From CATOSP01 sp965216155 (GTDB lineage Bacteria; Chloroflexota; Dehalococcoidia; Lucifugimonadales; UBA3495), in NCBI GenBank assembly GCA_965216155.1, contig CBDCFD010000007.1, forward strand, positions 930,001 through 994,000: a DNA stretch of 64,000 nucleotides, read 5' to 3'. The notes under the pieces were generated by a model. It did no database searches and was not told the DNA's origin. It saw only the letters and a program-made list of their open reading frames with translations. Below, in pieces: positions 25,336 to 34,575 of the stretch. Both the position numbers and the translations under genes were made by a program. Position 1 is the first letter of the stretch, and each line of letters opens with the position of its first letter.

Positions 25336-27159
25336 CTAACAGGTGTCGCACCAAATCTGGTCCCACTGTATGTACGCACCACGGCCAGCCGGGTCTATGA
25401 AGTTCTTTATCCTGGTGTTCACGGGCCATGCGCGGACCGAGAAATACACGTTGGCCCACGAGTGGTCATCCATTAGCAATTGGTTGACCTTAAGCACCGC
25501 ATCCCGTCGCTTCGCAAAGTCGGTCTCCGTGTTTATCAGTGTCCAGAGGGGCTCGGCCTCCTCGTTGTAGTAGAAGGTCCTCTGGGTATGTGATGTGCTG
25601 CCCTTCCTGTAGGAAGCAGCCGAAGCGTCCGGATCCGGGAAGCTGAAACCGACGGCCTGAATCGCGAACTGGTAATTCCCCGCCCTGTATTCGTCGTACC
25701 CTGCCGTGCTCTCCAGAGACCTGGTGTTTATGTCCCACTCCAGCCACCTCTCTAACTGGGACTGGATGATCAGCATTATGTCGCAGTACTCCACCACCAG
25801 CCGGCATGTGAGTTGAACCTTGGTCCCTGGGCCTGCGCCCGCGGCTTCCATTAGTCTCTGCGCCTCTGCTATGTCGTCTGGGTGCTTCTCCCCGTCCAGT
25901 TCACGCATACCGGGCATCTGCAGGGCTTCCTCGCATGGGAAGCTCCAGCCGAAGCCGCAGGGTATCGGCGTCCCCATGAAGCCCCTGCCCGCGGTGATGG
26001 TCTCGATTACGGGCTGCCGGTGTACGATCAGGTTCATGGCCTTTCTCACGCGGGGATCATCAAAAGGCGCCTTTTTTGTATTCATCATTACGCCCCTGGG
26101 GTTGTCGGGTACGGTCGTAGTGATGAGTCTCAGCTTGTCCCCCATCTCTTCCTGAAGTTTCACAACATCGGGAATGTTCAGGTTGGTTACGTAGTCGGCG
26201 CTCATTAGCACCTGCTCCGTCTTGTAGGCGGCTATGATGGTGCCTATGTCGATTATGGGGAAGAAGCGGATGCCGTCGAGGTACGGCCTCCCCTCGAGGT
26301 GGTAGTTCGGGTTCCTCTCCAGTTCGGTTACGATGTCCTTGTCATACTCAACGAACATGTAGGGGCCGGTGCCCACGAGAGTACCTTCGTTGGGTACCTT
26401 GAAGGTGCCGTGTTCCGCTATCGCATCCTCGGAGAGAATCGGGAAACGGTATGTGGCGAACGTGGTCAGGAAGGCGATGCTGGGGAAGTTGAGGTGCATA
26501 GCCAGTGTCCCCTCGTCCACCGCTTCCCAGTCTTTCATATAAACTTGGACCGTCTGCGCGTTGCCGAGAGTACGGCCCTGGAGCTCCTCTTTAACTTCCG
26601 GGAACTCGAGTTCATCGGGAGTGAAGGCGGTTGTGAGGGTGTGGAGGACGTCCTTCATCTCCAGGGTCGTGCCGTCGTGGAACTTCATATTTTCCCGGAG
26701 CTTGAAATTGTAGGTAAGGCCGCCGTCGGCGACTTCCCAACTCTCGGCGACACCTCCCCTCAAATCCAGTCCCTCGCGGGTGTCCGGGTCGAACTCCACG
26801 ATCTGATTGAAGATAGGGCCCACGTGGGTCATGGTGTTATCCGCGTTGCTCCCACCGTAGTAGGTATCGGACCCCGGAGGCTCAAAAGCCTGCATATCTA
26901 CGACGCCCCCGCGAACAGGGTCCTCGCCGAACCCTGGTATAGGATCGGTCGCAACCGGCAGGGGTGTTGCGGTGGGGACCTCACCGGGCGCTGTGGGCGC
27001 CGCTGAGACCGCTGTAGGCTTCTCGGCGGCCGGCGAAGTGGCTGTGGGGGCAGGTAACGTGGCCGTAGCGGCACCCCCACAGGCCAAGGCTACGACCAGC
27101 ACCAGTGCCATCACCAATGGCATCGATGCTCTGGGGCGTTTCCATGGGTGACGGCTCAT
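25336..27159 (-). CDS. ABC transporter substrate-binding lipoprotein, family 5 (peptide/oligopeptide type)
   Basis: 607 residues; ATG 27159 follows AGGAGG at ideal spacing. Signal peptide LVMALVLVVALACGG with lipobox Cys, then a Thr/Pro/Ala linker (TATPLPVATDP region) common in Chloroflexota lipoproteins. The SBP_bac_5 domain follows: LDLRGGVAESWEVADGGLTY, FKLRENMKFHDGTTLEMKDV, and VRKAMNLIVHRQPVIETI. It would capture peptides or other compounds at the cell surface for an ABC importer. No permease or ATPase gene is adjacent, so the partner lies outside the window or the gene is orphaned. Confidence 0.9.
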   Translation of the reverse strand: MSRHPWKRPRASMPLVMALVLVVALACGGAATATLPAPTATSPAAEKPTAVSAAPTAPGEVPTATPLPVATDPIPGFGEDPVRGGVVDMQAFEPPGSDTYYGGSNADNTMTHVGPIFNQIVEFDPDTREGLDLRGGVAESWEVADGGLTYNFKLRENMKFHDGTTLEMKDVLHTLTTAFTPDELEFPEVKEELQGRTLGNAQTVQVYMKDWEAVDEGTLAMHLNFPSIAFLTTFATYRFPILSEDAIAEHGTFKVPNEGTLVGTGPYMFVEYDKDIVTELERNPNYHLEGRPYLDGIRFFPIIDIGTIIAAYKTEQVLMSADYVTNLNIPDVVKLQEEMGDKLRLITTTVPDNPRGVMMNTKKAPFDDPRVRKAMNLIVHRQPVIETITAGRGFMGTPIPCGFGWSFPCEEALQMPGMRELDGEKHPDDIAEAQRLMEAAGAGPGTKVQLTCRLVVEYCDIMLIIQSQLERWLEWDINTRSLESTAGYDEYRAGNYQFAIQAVGFSFPDPDASAASYRKGSTSHTQRTFYYNEEAEPLWTLINTETDFAKRRDAVLKVNQLLMDDHSWANVYFSVRAWPVNTRIKNFIDPAGRGAYIQWDQIWCDTC

Positions 27160-27274
27160 CACAACCTCCTGAGGGGCTTGTTGGCATTCACAATATTTTC
27201 GTCCGCCGGGCCACAGGGAGTATCGGCGCCAAGCGACGAAACCACGGCATTATAGAGCCGTATATCTTCATGAG

Positions 27275-28705
27275 GTAACTGTTCAGACTGGGGCGAGTTG
27301 GGGTTGGGAGAGGATGGAGTTCAGGGCATGGTAGGGGTTGCAGCCTCGCAAGCGCCATGTGCCGAACAAGGAAGCGAGGATACTCTTGGTTTCGCTTCCC
27401 TGCTCCGAACGGGTCCCGCCGCTGATCTTCCGGCTCACCACCGTTGGGCGCAGGCTGCGCTCCGCCGCGTTGTTGTCCGCGCTCACCCGGGGATCGGCGA
27501 CGAAAGCGAACAACTCCGGCAAGAAGCGTTCCACCCGCTGGCACAGCACCCTCATGGGCGCATCGCCGTCCAGGTAAGGCTTGCAGATGGACCATAGCCG
27601 CTTCCGGCGCTGCTGTTGCAGCTTTACCCGCTGGGCCCGCTGCACCGTTTCCGGCAGGCCCGGGTCAGGGCCGGGATATGCCTGCGCCTGGTCATACACC
27701 TCCCGCACCTGGTGGGCCCATTCGGCCAGTCCTTGGTGTTGAGGGTATCGCTCCTTCAGTTGGTGGATGTCCCGCAGGAGATGGGTCCAACATCTCTGAT
27801 GCAGCCCTTGATGCACGTTGTAAGCGCCGTAGAAGTCACTGACCAGCACCCCGTCAAACTCATCCCCCAACACCTCCGCAACCACTTGCCTTCCCCGGCT
27901 GGCCCGGCGGAGGAAGTAACGTACTTCCGGATTGCTGAAGCTCCAGAGATACCCGTTGCGGCCATCTTCCCGCCAGCCTGTCTCGTCCCCATACACCACC
28001 GGACTGGCTCGAATCTCTTGCTGTAGCTGGTTGTACTCCTCCTGGCCTAGCCTGGCCACTCCACGCACCAAGGCCACCAGTTCCCCCACGCTAAGGCCCA
28101 GTCTGTAGCGCCACTTCAGGTAGCGTTGAATCACCCCATAGGGAAGCCGGCACTCCTCCCGGAGCACGCATACTTCCTGCTGGACTGAGATTCCCACCCG
28201 TTGCCGCCCTACCGCGAGGGCGCTCCAATCCGGTTCCGGGGACCACCGCTGCCCGCACTTCCGGCAAGTGCGTTCCAACACCACGTGCTCAGTTACCCGC
28301 GCCCGCACCCGGGGTATGGTTATAATCTGGCGGCGCCGGCGCACCCTCCCGCCGGCCAGAGGGACCCGGCAACCGGGACAACTGGCCGTGGCGTGCTCTA
28401 CCCTATGGGTCGGCTCCTCCCGACGCCGGACAAACCCGTGGGTACGCTTCTTGCGTTCTTTCTTGGAGCGGGCTGGCCGGTTGGCCTTGGCCCAAGAAGG
28501 TGGCTTCCTCTCCTTCAGTCCGGCATCCAGCGGCCTCTGTTGGCCTTCCAACTCTGCAATCCGGGCTTCCTGGGCCTCGATTAAGCTGATGAGTTGACCG
28601 ATTATCTCAATCAATTCCTCCCGGGAAGCCCCGGCTAAATTCACAGGCAGTTTCATGCTCGTAGTCTATCTGGCTCATCAGATTTAGGCCAGTCTGAACA
28701 GTTAC
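27275..28705 (-). mobile_element. Complete IS66-family element with 8-bp target duplication
   Basis: Perfect 17-bp terminal inverted repeats (GTAACTGTTCAGACTGG at 27275-27291, inverted at 28689-28705) enclose a single tnpC-type gene. TTCATGAG occurs directly outside both ends (27267-27274 and 28706-28713), the 8-bp duplication expected of IS66. tnpA and tnpB are absent, as in the ISBst12-like subgroup. The intact ends indicate a recent insertion. Confidence 0.93.
27283..28656 (-). CDS. IS66-family transposase (TnpC type)
   Basis: 457 residues, full length. An N-terminal coiled coil (LISLIEAQEARIAELEGQ) is followed by a zinc-binding part with SCPGCRVPL and ERTCRKCGQRW. The catalytic core has VVYGDETGWREDG (first Asp), GVLVSDFYGAYN (second Asp) and SADNNAAERSLRP (Glu), the IS66 DDE arrangement. 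The stop codon lies inside the terminal inverted repeat. The reading frame is intact, so the element may be active. Confidence 0.95.
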   Translation of the reverse strand: MKLPVNLAGASREELIEIIGQLISLIEAQEARIAELEGQQRPLDAGLKERKPPSWAKANRPARSKKERKKRTHGFVRRREEPTHRVEHATASCPGCRVPLAGGRVRRRRQIITIPRVRARVTEHVVLERTCRKCGQRWSPEPDWSALAVGRQRVGISVQQEVCVLREECRLPYGVIQRYLKWRYRLGLSVGELVALVRGVARLGQEEYNQLQQEIRASPVVYGDETGWREDGRNGYLWSFSNPEVRYFLRRASRGRQVVAEVLGDEFDGVLVSDFYGAYNVHQGLHQRCWTHLLRDIHQLKERYPQHQGLAEWAHQVREVYDQAQAYPGPDPGLPETVQRAQRVKLQQQRRKRLWSICKPYLDGDAPMRVLCQRVERFLPELFAFVADPRVSADNNAAERSLRPTVVSRKISGGTRSEQGSETKSILASLFGTWRLRGCNPYHALNSILSQPQLAPV

Positions 28706-28732
28706 TTCATGAGTCAACCGTTGACATATTGG

Positions 28733-28748
28733 GAGAAAATTGCGAAAC
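28733..28748. repeat. Isolated 16-bp element end
   Basis: GAGAAAATTGCGAAAC is identical to the terminal repeat of the palindromic element at 15785-15945. Only one end is present here, between the IS66 and IS5 insertions. Confidence 0.6.
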
Positions 28749-28815
28749 TCCCTAGCTGAGGTTGCTACCGCTGCTGGGGGACGAATACCGCCAAAATATC
28801 AGCGAAGTCCACTTA

Positions 28816-29676
28816 GAGCCTGTTTACAATCTCTTCAGGATTAGCACCGCGAAGGCGAGAACCACCATTTGCAGACTGGTATTGAGCTTCCTCTCGCAGT
28901 TCTTCCAAAGGCGGCGGCACTTCTCCAGCCAGCCGAAAGACCGCTCCACCACCCATCGTTTCGGCAGCACCACGAAAGTGTGCAGTTCGTTGCGTTTCAC
29001 CACTTCCACCGAGGCTCCCAGCAGGCTCTGCACCGCCGCGGCAAAGGGTTTCCCGGTGTATCCCCCATCCACCAGCACATTCTGCACCTGGCTCAGGTTG
29101 GCCCGGCGCCGGTCAAACATAGCCAAAGCCCCAGCACGGTCGGTAACGTTGGCGGTGGTCACGTGAATCGCATGGGGCAACCCCTGAGTGTCCACGGCGA
29201 TGTGGCGCTTGATTCCAGACACCTTCTTGCCCGAGTCATAGCCCTTGTTCCCGGCGCTGTCGGTGTTCTTGACGCTCTGGGAGTCCACGATACAGAAGCT
29301 GGTCCGTTCTTTCCGACCATTGCTTCGCCGGGCCGCGCCAACCGATTTTTTTAAGACCTGCTCCAGAATGGAATGCTTCGCCGGGTCGGGTCGCTCGCTC
29401 CATTGCCGGAAATACTTGTAGCAGGTGCGCCAATCCGGGAAGTCCGCAGGCAGCATCCGCCACTGGCACCCGCTTTTGAGGATATAGATCACCCCGCAGA
29501 AAACGTCGTACAAGTCCATGGTGCGGGGCTTGGTCCGGCGGCGGGCCGACTCCAAATAGGGAAGAATCCGGGCAAATTGTTCCCGGCTGATGTCGCTGGA
29601 ATAGGAATGAGACATGATTACCCCTCCTCTGGTAACAGACTCAACTTAACATATTGCAAAGATCGTAGACAGGCTC
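28816..29676 (-). mobile_element. Complete IS5-family element, copy 1
   Basis: Ends GAGCCTGTTTACAATCTC (left) and, inverted, GAGCCTGTCTACGATCTT (right) enclose an intact transposase. TNA triplets flank both ends. A nearly identical second copy lies in opposite orientation at 35500-36384; both copies share the outer bases CCCCTCA and TAAG, so the true ends may extend a few bases. It interrupts the 3' side of an antitoxin-like locus. Confidence 0.88.
28824..29615 (-). CDS. IS5-family transposase, copy 1
   Basis: 263 residues, full length. The N-terminal DUF4096-like part (SREQFARILPYLESARRR, CGVIYILKSGCQWRMLP) is followed by the catalytic core: CIVDSQSVKNTD (first Asp), VQNVLVDGGYTGKPF (second Asp) and RWVVERSFGWLEKCRRL (Glu). 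This is the IS1031/ISL2-like organisation. It is the likely source copy for the damaged version at 35561. Confidence 0.95.
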   Translation of the reverse strand: MSHSYSSDISREQFARILPYLESARRRTKPRTMDLYDVFCGVIYILKSGCQWRMLPADFPDWRTCYKYFRQWSERPDPAKHSILEQVLKKSVGAARRSNGRKERTSFCIVDSQSVKNTDSAGNKGYDSGKKVSGIKRHIAVDTQGLPHAIHVTTANVTDRAGALAMFDRRRANLSQVQNVLVDGGYTGKPFAAAVQSLLGASVEVVKRNELHTFVVLPKRWVVERSFGWLEKCRRLWKNCERKLNTSLQMVVLAFAVLILKRL

Positions 29677-29980
29677 TGAGGGGTTGCACCTGTTTCCTCA
29701 TGCTGTCCTCCTTGCGTCTGCTTGTCTTGGGATGGGCTGCTGTACTTCTCGGTTGAATCGGCCTGGCCCCGGCCCGCATGGACTTGTAGAGGCTCTCCCG
29801 GCCCAGGCCGGTCTCCTGGGCGACCCTTCTCATCCGGTGGGCGCGGGTCATTTCGCCCAGGGTGCCCATGATGCGGGCCAGGTCGCCCGCTGCTAGGGCC
29901 GCGTTGAGAGCCGCCGTCATGTCCTCCTCGGTTACCGGATATGCTGCCAAGTCTGCCGGAGTGGTTTCCGTGTTGCCCAT
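29677..29980 (-). CDS. HigA/AbiEi-like HTH antitoxin of the addiction-module antidote type, 3' end uncertain
   Basis: ATG 29980 begins MGNTETTPADLAAYPVTEED. The core matches small addiction-module antidote proteins: AALNAALAAGDLARIMGTLGEMT and then the HTH RRVAQETGLGRESLYKSM. After the HTH the sequence (RAGARPIQPRSTAAH) departs from the family and runs on into the IS5 element. Near 29704-29712 AAGGAGG precedes an ATG, which could start a second gene cut by the IS. No adjacent toxin gene is visible upstream. Such proteins bind and silence RelE-type toxins and repress their own promoter. Confidence 0.55.
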
Positions 29981-30196
29981 CGCCGATCCTGCACCGTCGC
30001 AACTCTCGACCATATTCTAATTATAGTATCTCTACGAATACCCGTTACTGTAAGGGGCAACTGCCAGTCTTGGCGTTGATTCTGGAAACCGGCTCTTGCT
30101 CAGTCCTGTTCAAATTCGTCCCAAGGTTCTTGTGGCCGATGTGCCGTGGCCAGAAGGTCTGTCCGAGCGGGAATCGAGCGGATGAGGCGTTGACGT

Positions 30197-31402
30197 TTAG
30201 CCGAGGTGAAGCAATGCCTTACCCATGTACCTCTCGTAGTATTCAACGACAATCATGTTGGGTTTATCGCTTTCGATTCGTCTCGCTCCATCAGGGTGTT
30301 TCTGACAGAATAGCTCGTAGGATTCGGGTCTGCCGTAGGTACTCATTTGTCCTGTGCTGGCGACGTGGTTTACCGTCCATTCTATGGAATTCTGGATGTT
30401 CTGGATGGTTCTATGGGCAGCTTCCACTATCGCACCGATGAGCCGTTCTAACTCCCCTCTGTGTGACGATTCCGCCGAAATGACCAACCAGTGTTGCCAC
30501 TCTGTCGGGTGGCTGTATCGTTCTATCGGTTCTGGGTAGACGGTGGTTGCCATGTGCTGGTAACCCATCGGCGTAAACGCAGTCGATGCGATTGGGAATG
30601 CCGGTTCAAGAGCCACGATGTAGTGAATCATCGGCAGGTCTGCGATTCCCGTTAATCTCCGGTCGTATCTGGATTTCAGCAGTTGCAACTCCTCCAGTGC
30701 GCCTTGGCTGTATAACTGCCGGGCTTTGAGGATTTCCCGGTAGAGGCCGGTGATTCGGCAGTCGTTGGTCACCGCATACTCGCTGGCTGCGACCAATCCT
30801 CTGATTTGGCTGATGTATTGGAGTAGGCATCGGTAAATTAGCAGGAACATCTGCTGGGACAAGAGACGTTGCCATTTGTTCGAATGGAGGTCGTCGATGA
30901 CGAGCGTTCCGGGCCAAGTTGGCCATCGGATGGCCGCATCTTCTATCTCTTGGAATGTCCTCTTGTCGCAAGGATTGCAGGCGAAGTGCCTGGTTGACGC
31001 TGAGCCGGGTGATATAGGCTGGGGCGGCATCCGCTCGATGTTCCAAGGCATCTTGTGCCAGAGTTCTCCGTTTGGGCCTTGGCATTTCCGATCTATTCGC
31101 GGGGTGTGAATATCCATGAAGTCGATGACTTTGGACGGGTTACCGCTGGCGATGCGTCTCAGCACTTTATCTTGAATCGCGTGGCTGTTGACTGTGGTAC
31201 GGGTGCAGTCCACAACCTCGTCCCCATTTGCATCGGGACGAGGTATCAGGCAGATGGAAGGCAATCGCTCACCTAGCCTCCCGTCGGATGCCCGCATGAA
31301 TTCAAATGATTCATTGATGCGCTCTCCGGTGATTCTGTTGCCGAAAAGAGGAGCTACGTGGTGGTTCAGCTCTGCCCTCATTTTGGCGATGTCGTACGGC
31401 AT
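30197..31402 (-). CDS. Hypothetical protein with a Cys/His cluster
   Basis: 401 residues, intact frame, family not recognised with certainty. A central cluster, RKCQGPNGELWHKMPW followed about 35 residues later by RHFACNPCDKRTFQEIED, looks like a metal site, with C, H and then C-x2-C-D. The C-D...F..IE pattern followed by a helical stretch (QQMFLLIYRCLLQYISQ) recurs in uncharacterised proteins of mobile islands. No signal peptide or membrane span. It lies between an IS5-cut antitoxin and a DUF4143 ATPase, in accessory DNA. No function is proposed. Confidence 0.6.
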   Translation of the reverse strand: MPYDIAKMRAELNHHVAPLFGNRITGERINESFEFMRASDGRLGERLPSICLIPRPDANGDEVVDCTRTTVNSHAIQDKVLRRIASGNPSKVIDFMDIHTPRIDRKCQGPNGELWHKMPWNIERMPPQPISPGSASTRHFACNPCDKRTFQEIEDAAIRWPTWPGTLVIDDLHSNKWQRLLSQQMFLLIYRCLLQYISQIRGLVAASEYAVTNDCRITGLYREILKARQLYSQGALEELQLLKSRYDRRLTGIADLPMIHYIVALEPAFPIASTAFTPMGYQHMATTVYPEPIERYSHPTEWQHWLVISAESSHRGELERLIGAIVEAAHRTIQNIQNSIEWTVNHVASTGQMSTYGRPESYELFCQKHPDGARRIESDKPNMIVVEYYERYMGKALLHLG

Positions 31403-31517
31403 TATCAGGACACCTCCACTAGAAGCCTTCGTCGGTCTGAATTAGCCACGACTGGCCATGCCGCAATTCTGGAGTGACTTACGGTTGATTGATGGTTTGG
31501 TACAGGGATTGAGCTAC

Positions 31518-32741
31518 TCACAGCACCTTCCACCAAGGCGCGGCCAGCACGTCGGGCGCAATCCAATCCAGCATCTCGCCTCCGTGCAGCAGAAGCCCGG
31601 CCCTGGCCCTTTCCCCGTACTCGGCCCGGAAGGTGCGCAGATGGGTTATGTCCCGGAGACGCGGCCGCCCCGTCGCCTTGACTTCAATGGGCAGCAGGCG
31701 GTTTCCCGCCTCAATTACAAAGTCCACCTCTTCTCCGATGGTGGTGCGCCAGTAAAAGACCTCGGCCCGGTCAAGACGGGTGTCCCGCCAGGTCAACAGG
31801 TCGTGCAGCACCAGGTTTTCCAGGTGTGCCCCTCGCGGTTCCTCTTCCTGGGTAAGATGCAGCGCCACCCCGGTATCGCCCCAATAGACCTTGGGCGACT
31901 TGATCAGCCGCTTGGTGCGGTTGACAGCATAGGCGGGCAGCCGCACCAGCAGGTACGATGTTTCCAGCAGATTGAGGTAGCGGTGCACCGTTGGCTGTGG
32001 CAGCGCCACGTCGCGGCCCAGCTCTGCCTGATTGACCAGTTGGCCCATGCGGAGGCAGGCAGCTCGCATCAGACGGCGGAAGTCGGGCAATGCGGAAATA
32101 GCAGAGAGACCCTGCAAGTCCCGTTCCAGGTAGGTACGCACGTAGCCGTCAAACCAGACCTGCCTCTCCCGGTCCGAATCCAGGTGGAGTGCCGGGGAAG
32201 GGAATCCTCCCCGGCGCGCCAGCAGCCGCCAGTCCTCCGGCTGGTCCGGGTGGGCGGCCACCAAGTCAGGCCAGTCCTCGTCTTGCGCATCCAGTAGTTC
32301 CTCCCAAAGTCCTCCGCGCCCCAGGCCCCTCTGCTCCCGCCGGGTCATTGGCCAGAGGGTTAGGTAGCTGGCCCGACCCGCCAGCGATTCGGACACCTGG
32401 CGCATCAGAAGCAGGTTGGCCGAGCCGGTCAGAAGGAATCTCCCCGGTTGGCGTTGGCGGTCAATAGCACGCTTCACCGCGTGCAGAAGGTCAGGCTCCC
32501 GTTGCACCTCGTCAATGGTAACTGGTTGGTTGCCTCCCAGCAGGGCCTCTGGGTCGCGGCGGGCCGCGTCCAGCACGTCTAGGTCGTCCAGGGTGAAGAA
32601 GCGGCGGCGGCCGGAGGTCAGTTCTTGGGCCAAGGTGCTCTTGCCCGTCTGCCGGGCGCCGGTGACCACCACGGCGGGCATGACCCGCAAACGGTCCTCT
32701 AGGCTGGGCACGACTAATCGGGGGAGTGTGTCTTCTGCCAT
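31518..32741 (-). CDS. AAA ATPase with DUF4143 C-terminal domain
   Basis: 407 residues from ATG 32741 (a start 18 nt upstream is possible). Walker A VVVTGARQTGKST, Walker B-like PVTIDEVQREPDL, sensor region FLLTGSANLLL, then a winged-helix part (QAELGRDVALPQPTVHRYL) and the DUF4143 domain with a nuclease-like pattern GEEVDFVIEAGNRLLPIEVKAT (E-V-D ... E-V-K). The family is widespread in genomic islands and is often compared with toxin-antitoxin or defence genes, but no reaction has been firmly assigned. It stands alone; neighbours are unrelated. Confidence 0.88.
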   Translation of the reverse strand: MAEDTLPRLVVPSLEDRLRVMPAVVVTGARQTGKSTLAQELTSGRRRFFTLDDLDVLDAARRDPEALLGGNQPVTIDEVQREPDLLHAVKRAIDRQRQPGRFLLTGSANLLLMRQVSESLAGRASYLTLWPMTRREQRGLGRGGLWEELLDAQDEDWPDLVAAHPDQPEDWRLLARRGGFPSPALHLDSDRERQVWFDGYVRTYLERDLQGLSAISALPDFRRLMRAACLRMGQLVNQAELGRDVALPQPTVHRYLNLLETSYLLVRLPAYAVNRTKRLIKSPKVYWGDTGVALHLTQEEEPRGAHLENLVLHDLLTWRDTRLDRAEVFYWRTTIGEEVDFVIEAGNRLLPIEVKATGRPRLRDITHLRTFRAEYGERARAGLLLHGGEMLDWIAPDVLAAPWWKVL

Positions 32742-33000
32742 ATAGTCAATGATAGTCATTCACGGAAAGAATTGCAACTTTAGGCAGATGACGGATTCGT
32801 TTCCTTCGTTGTCTCTGCTGGCATTCCGTGTGAAGCAGGCTGCTGACTCGAAGACAAGACAGGTTGCGAAAGCCCCGCCTAGACGGAGGACACAGCACGC
32901 TGGGATAGTATCCTGATGACCAACTTCCGCTAATCGAGATGCCTGCGGGGCGGCCTTGGTGGACTAGGCGGTCGGGCATAAAATGCCTTCTCAGATACTC

Positions 33001-33838
33001 CTATTCAGTTTCAGTGTCAACGGAACCTTCCCACCTGCGATTTGGCGGGAGTTTGCCCCAATCCAACAGGAATTGCCTGAGCGGCACCGAGACCACGCTG
33101 CTGAATAGGACCCCGACGATAGTACCGAACACCGCCGACCAAGTCTCCCCATTCGAAAGCGTTCTGGGAGCCACAATCGCGAGTACAATGAGCGGCAAGA
33201 ACAGGAACAACATCGAAAGGCTTTCCATCAAGCAAGGGTCCGTAGATGAGGCGCTGTCGAAGCCGTTCTGCACGTGCCAGCAGCACCCATCCCACGAGAG
33301 CCAGAACAACACCGATGATGAGGACCATCGGAAACGGAACCAGCACGTAGTCAATCCTATTGCCAGCCGGAATTCCCCACCTCACCAGGTAGAACAACGC
33401 CAGGACCATCGCCGGCACGATTCCGAATCCCAATAGCGGCTTCATCCAGATCAGTTTCAGGAAGACGAACAAAGCCGGGAGGGATATGAACAGCATACTG
33501 CCGTTTACCCTCAGGAAAATCAGGTCGTACTCATCGCCGACCGCGACCACCAGAACAACCGTTAGCACCGCCACTGACGCCAGAATTCCCAGGTTGAGTC
33601 GGCGGCTCTCGGGGTTGCCGCCTTTTGCGTCCAAGAGCAGCAACAAAGGAATCGCCGCATACAGCAGATTCAGGACAGTGTTGTTTAACGGCCCGCCCAC
33701 CAAGTCGAAACACCAGATTAATGGCGTGAGCACCGCCAGGCCGATTAAGCTTATCCAGAGATTGGTGGTGATTCCTTGGCGGGATTCCGCCCAAGAAACA
33801 CCAGCCAACCGGGAAACCCAGCCATGAATAGAACGCAT
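33001..33838 (-). pseudogene. Polytopic membrane protein, one frameshift
   Basis: From 33838 the frame encodes at least five hydrophobic helices (for example LWISLIGLAVLTPLIW, NLLYAAIPLLLLL, LVPFPMVLIIGVVLALVGWV). Near 33235 hydrophobicity moves to the next frame (LSMLFLFLPLIVLAIVAP and VFGTIVGVLFSSVVSVPL), which runs to 33001. One gene of about 275 residues with six to eight helices, shifted once, is the simplest reading. No family was recognised. It may be an exported or transport-type protein of the mobile element. Confidence 0.6.
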
Positions 33839-33946
33839 TTCTTATGGCCTCCGTCTCAGTGATGGATGCAACCGCAGTTGCCGCATCGTGACTTGCCAGA
33901 GAGGACGCTAACAATCTAGCAAGTCTCAACCGCTTCAATGGTATCT

Positions 33947-34126
33947 CTACGGAAGCTCTGATGCAGGGGGCAAATGTCGGTTTAGGCCGCCGATTTCGGG
34001 AATTGCTCGCTCACCGTGCCTGCCCATAGGCGGAGGGCCGGGCGAGACGGCGCTGCTCCATTCCGCCTGACGCCGCAGGTGGGCGCGGGCGATGATCTTG
34101 GCCAGGACGCGCAGCCCTTGCCGCAC
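33947..34126 (-). CDS. Possible short gene, unknown
   Basis: A 59-codon frame from GTG 34126 begins VRQGLRVLAKIIARAHLRRQ, an amphipathic basic helix that looks protein-like, followed by a low-complexity tail. In-frame codons continue upstream (GLHGGTSGT), so the start is uncertain and the piece may be the end of a longer, broken gene. Confidence 0.3.
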   Translation of the reverse strand: MRQGLRVLAKIIARAHLRRQAEWSSAVSPGPPPMGRHGERAIPEIGGLNRHLPPASELP

Positions 34127-34317
34127 CGTCCCCGATGTTCCGCCGTGTAAACCGGGAATGCGGCCATGGAGTGCGTGGCCGACCTGCCGGTCTGGTCCCT
34201 GCGGACCTTGTCTTTGTACTTTCGCATCATATCCCTCCCCCGGTTGTCGGCGTCAATTACCCGCCGGAACCGGCTTTTGCCTCCAGTGTGGAGGCGCGCA
34301 GTTTCAAACCGGAACCC

Positions 34318-34373
34318 CCTATAGGGTGGTTCATCCATGAACCATGGGTTCACCCGTGAACTACCCTATAAGG
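34318..34373. promoter_or_regulatory. Paired dyads inside a larger palindrome (operator-like)
   Basis: GTTCATCCATGAAC (34329-34342) and GTTCACCCGTGAAC (34348-34361) are two 14-bp dyads of form GTTCAyCCrTGAAC spaced 19 bp centre to centre. They are flanked by inverted CCTATAGGGT and ACCCTATA-AGG. This is the layout of a dimeric repressor or partition-protein operator. The binding protein is unknown; the HTH protein at 39728 is one candidate. Confidence 0.5.
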
Positions 34374-34559
34374 TTTGGTACGCTACGCTCCGGTTGTAAT
34401 GTCATAGACGTGTACAGGGATTTGGACTTGGGGCAGGACGGGGCAGGGGGCCGGTTTCGTAGCTGGAATCGGGGAATTTCGGGGGTTTTGGGGCCAATTC
34501 AGGCAACACTTTCCGGGAAGGACGGGTTCCAGGGCCATGGGGCAGGGCCAGCTACGAAA

Positions 34560-34575
34560 TGTTCCACGTGGAACA
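34560..34575. promoter_or_regulatory. parS: parS-like centromere site
   Basis: TGTTCCACGTGGAACA is a perfect 16-bp palindrome that fits the conserved ParB/Spo0J target TGTTNCACGTGNAACA. ParB loads there as a CTP-dependent clamp, and ParA segregates the DNA. It lies in non-coding DNA among iteron-like repeats. No parA or parB gene is in the window, so it either serves an element whose par genes lie elsewhere or recruits the chromosomal ParB. Confidence 0.75.
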
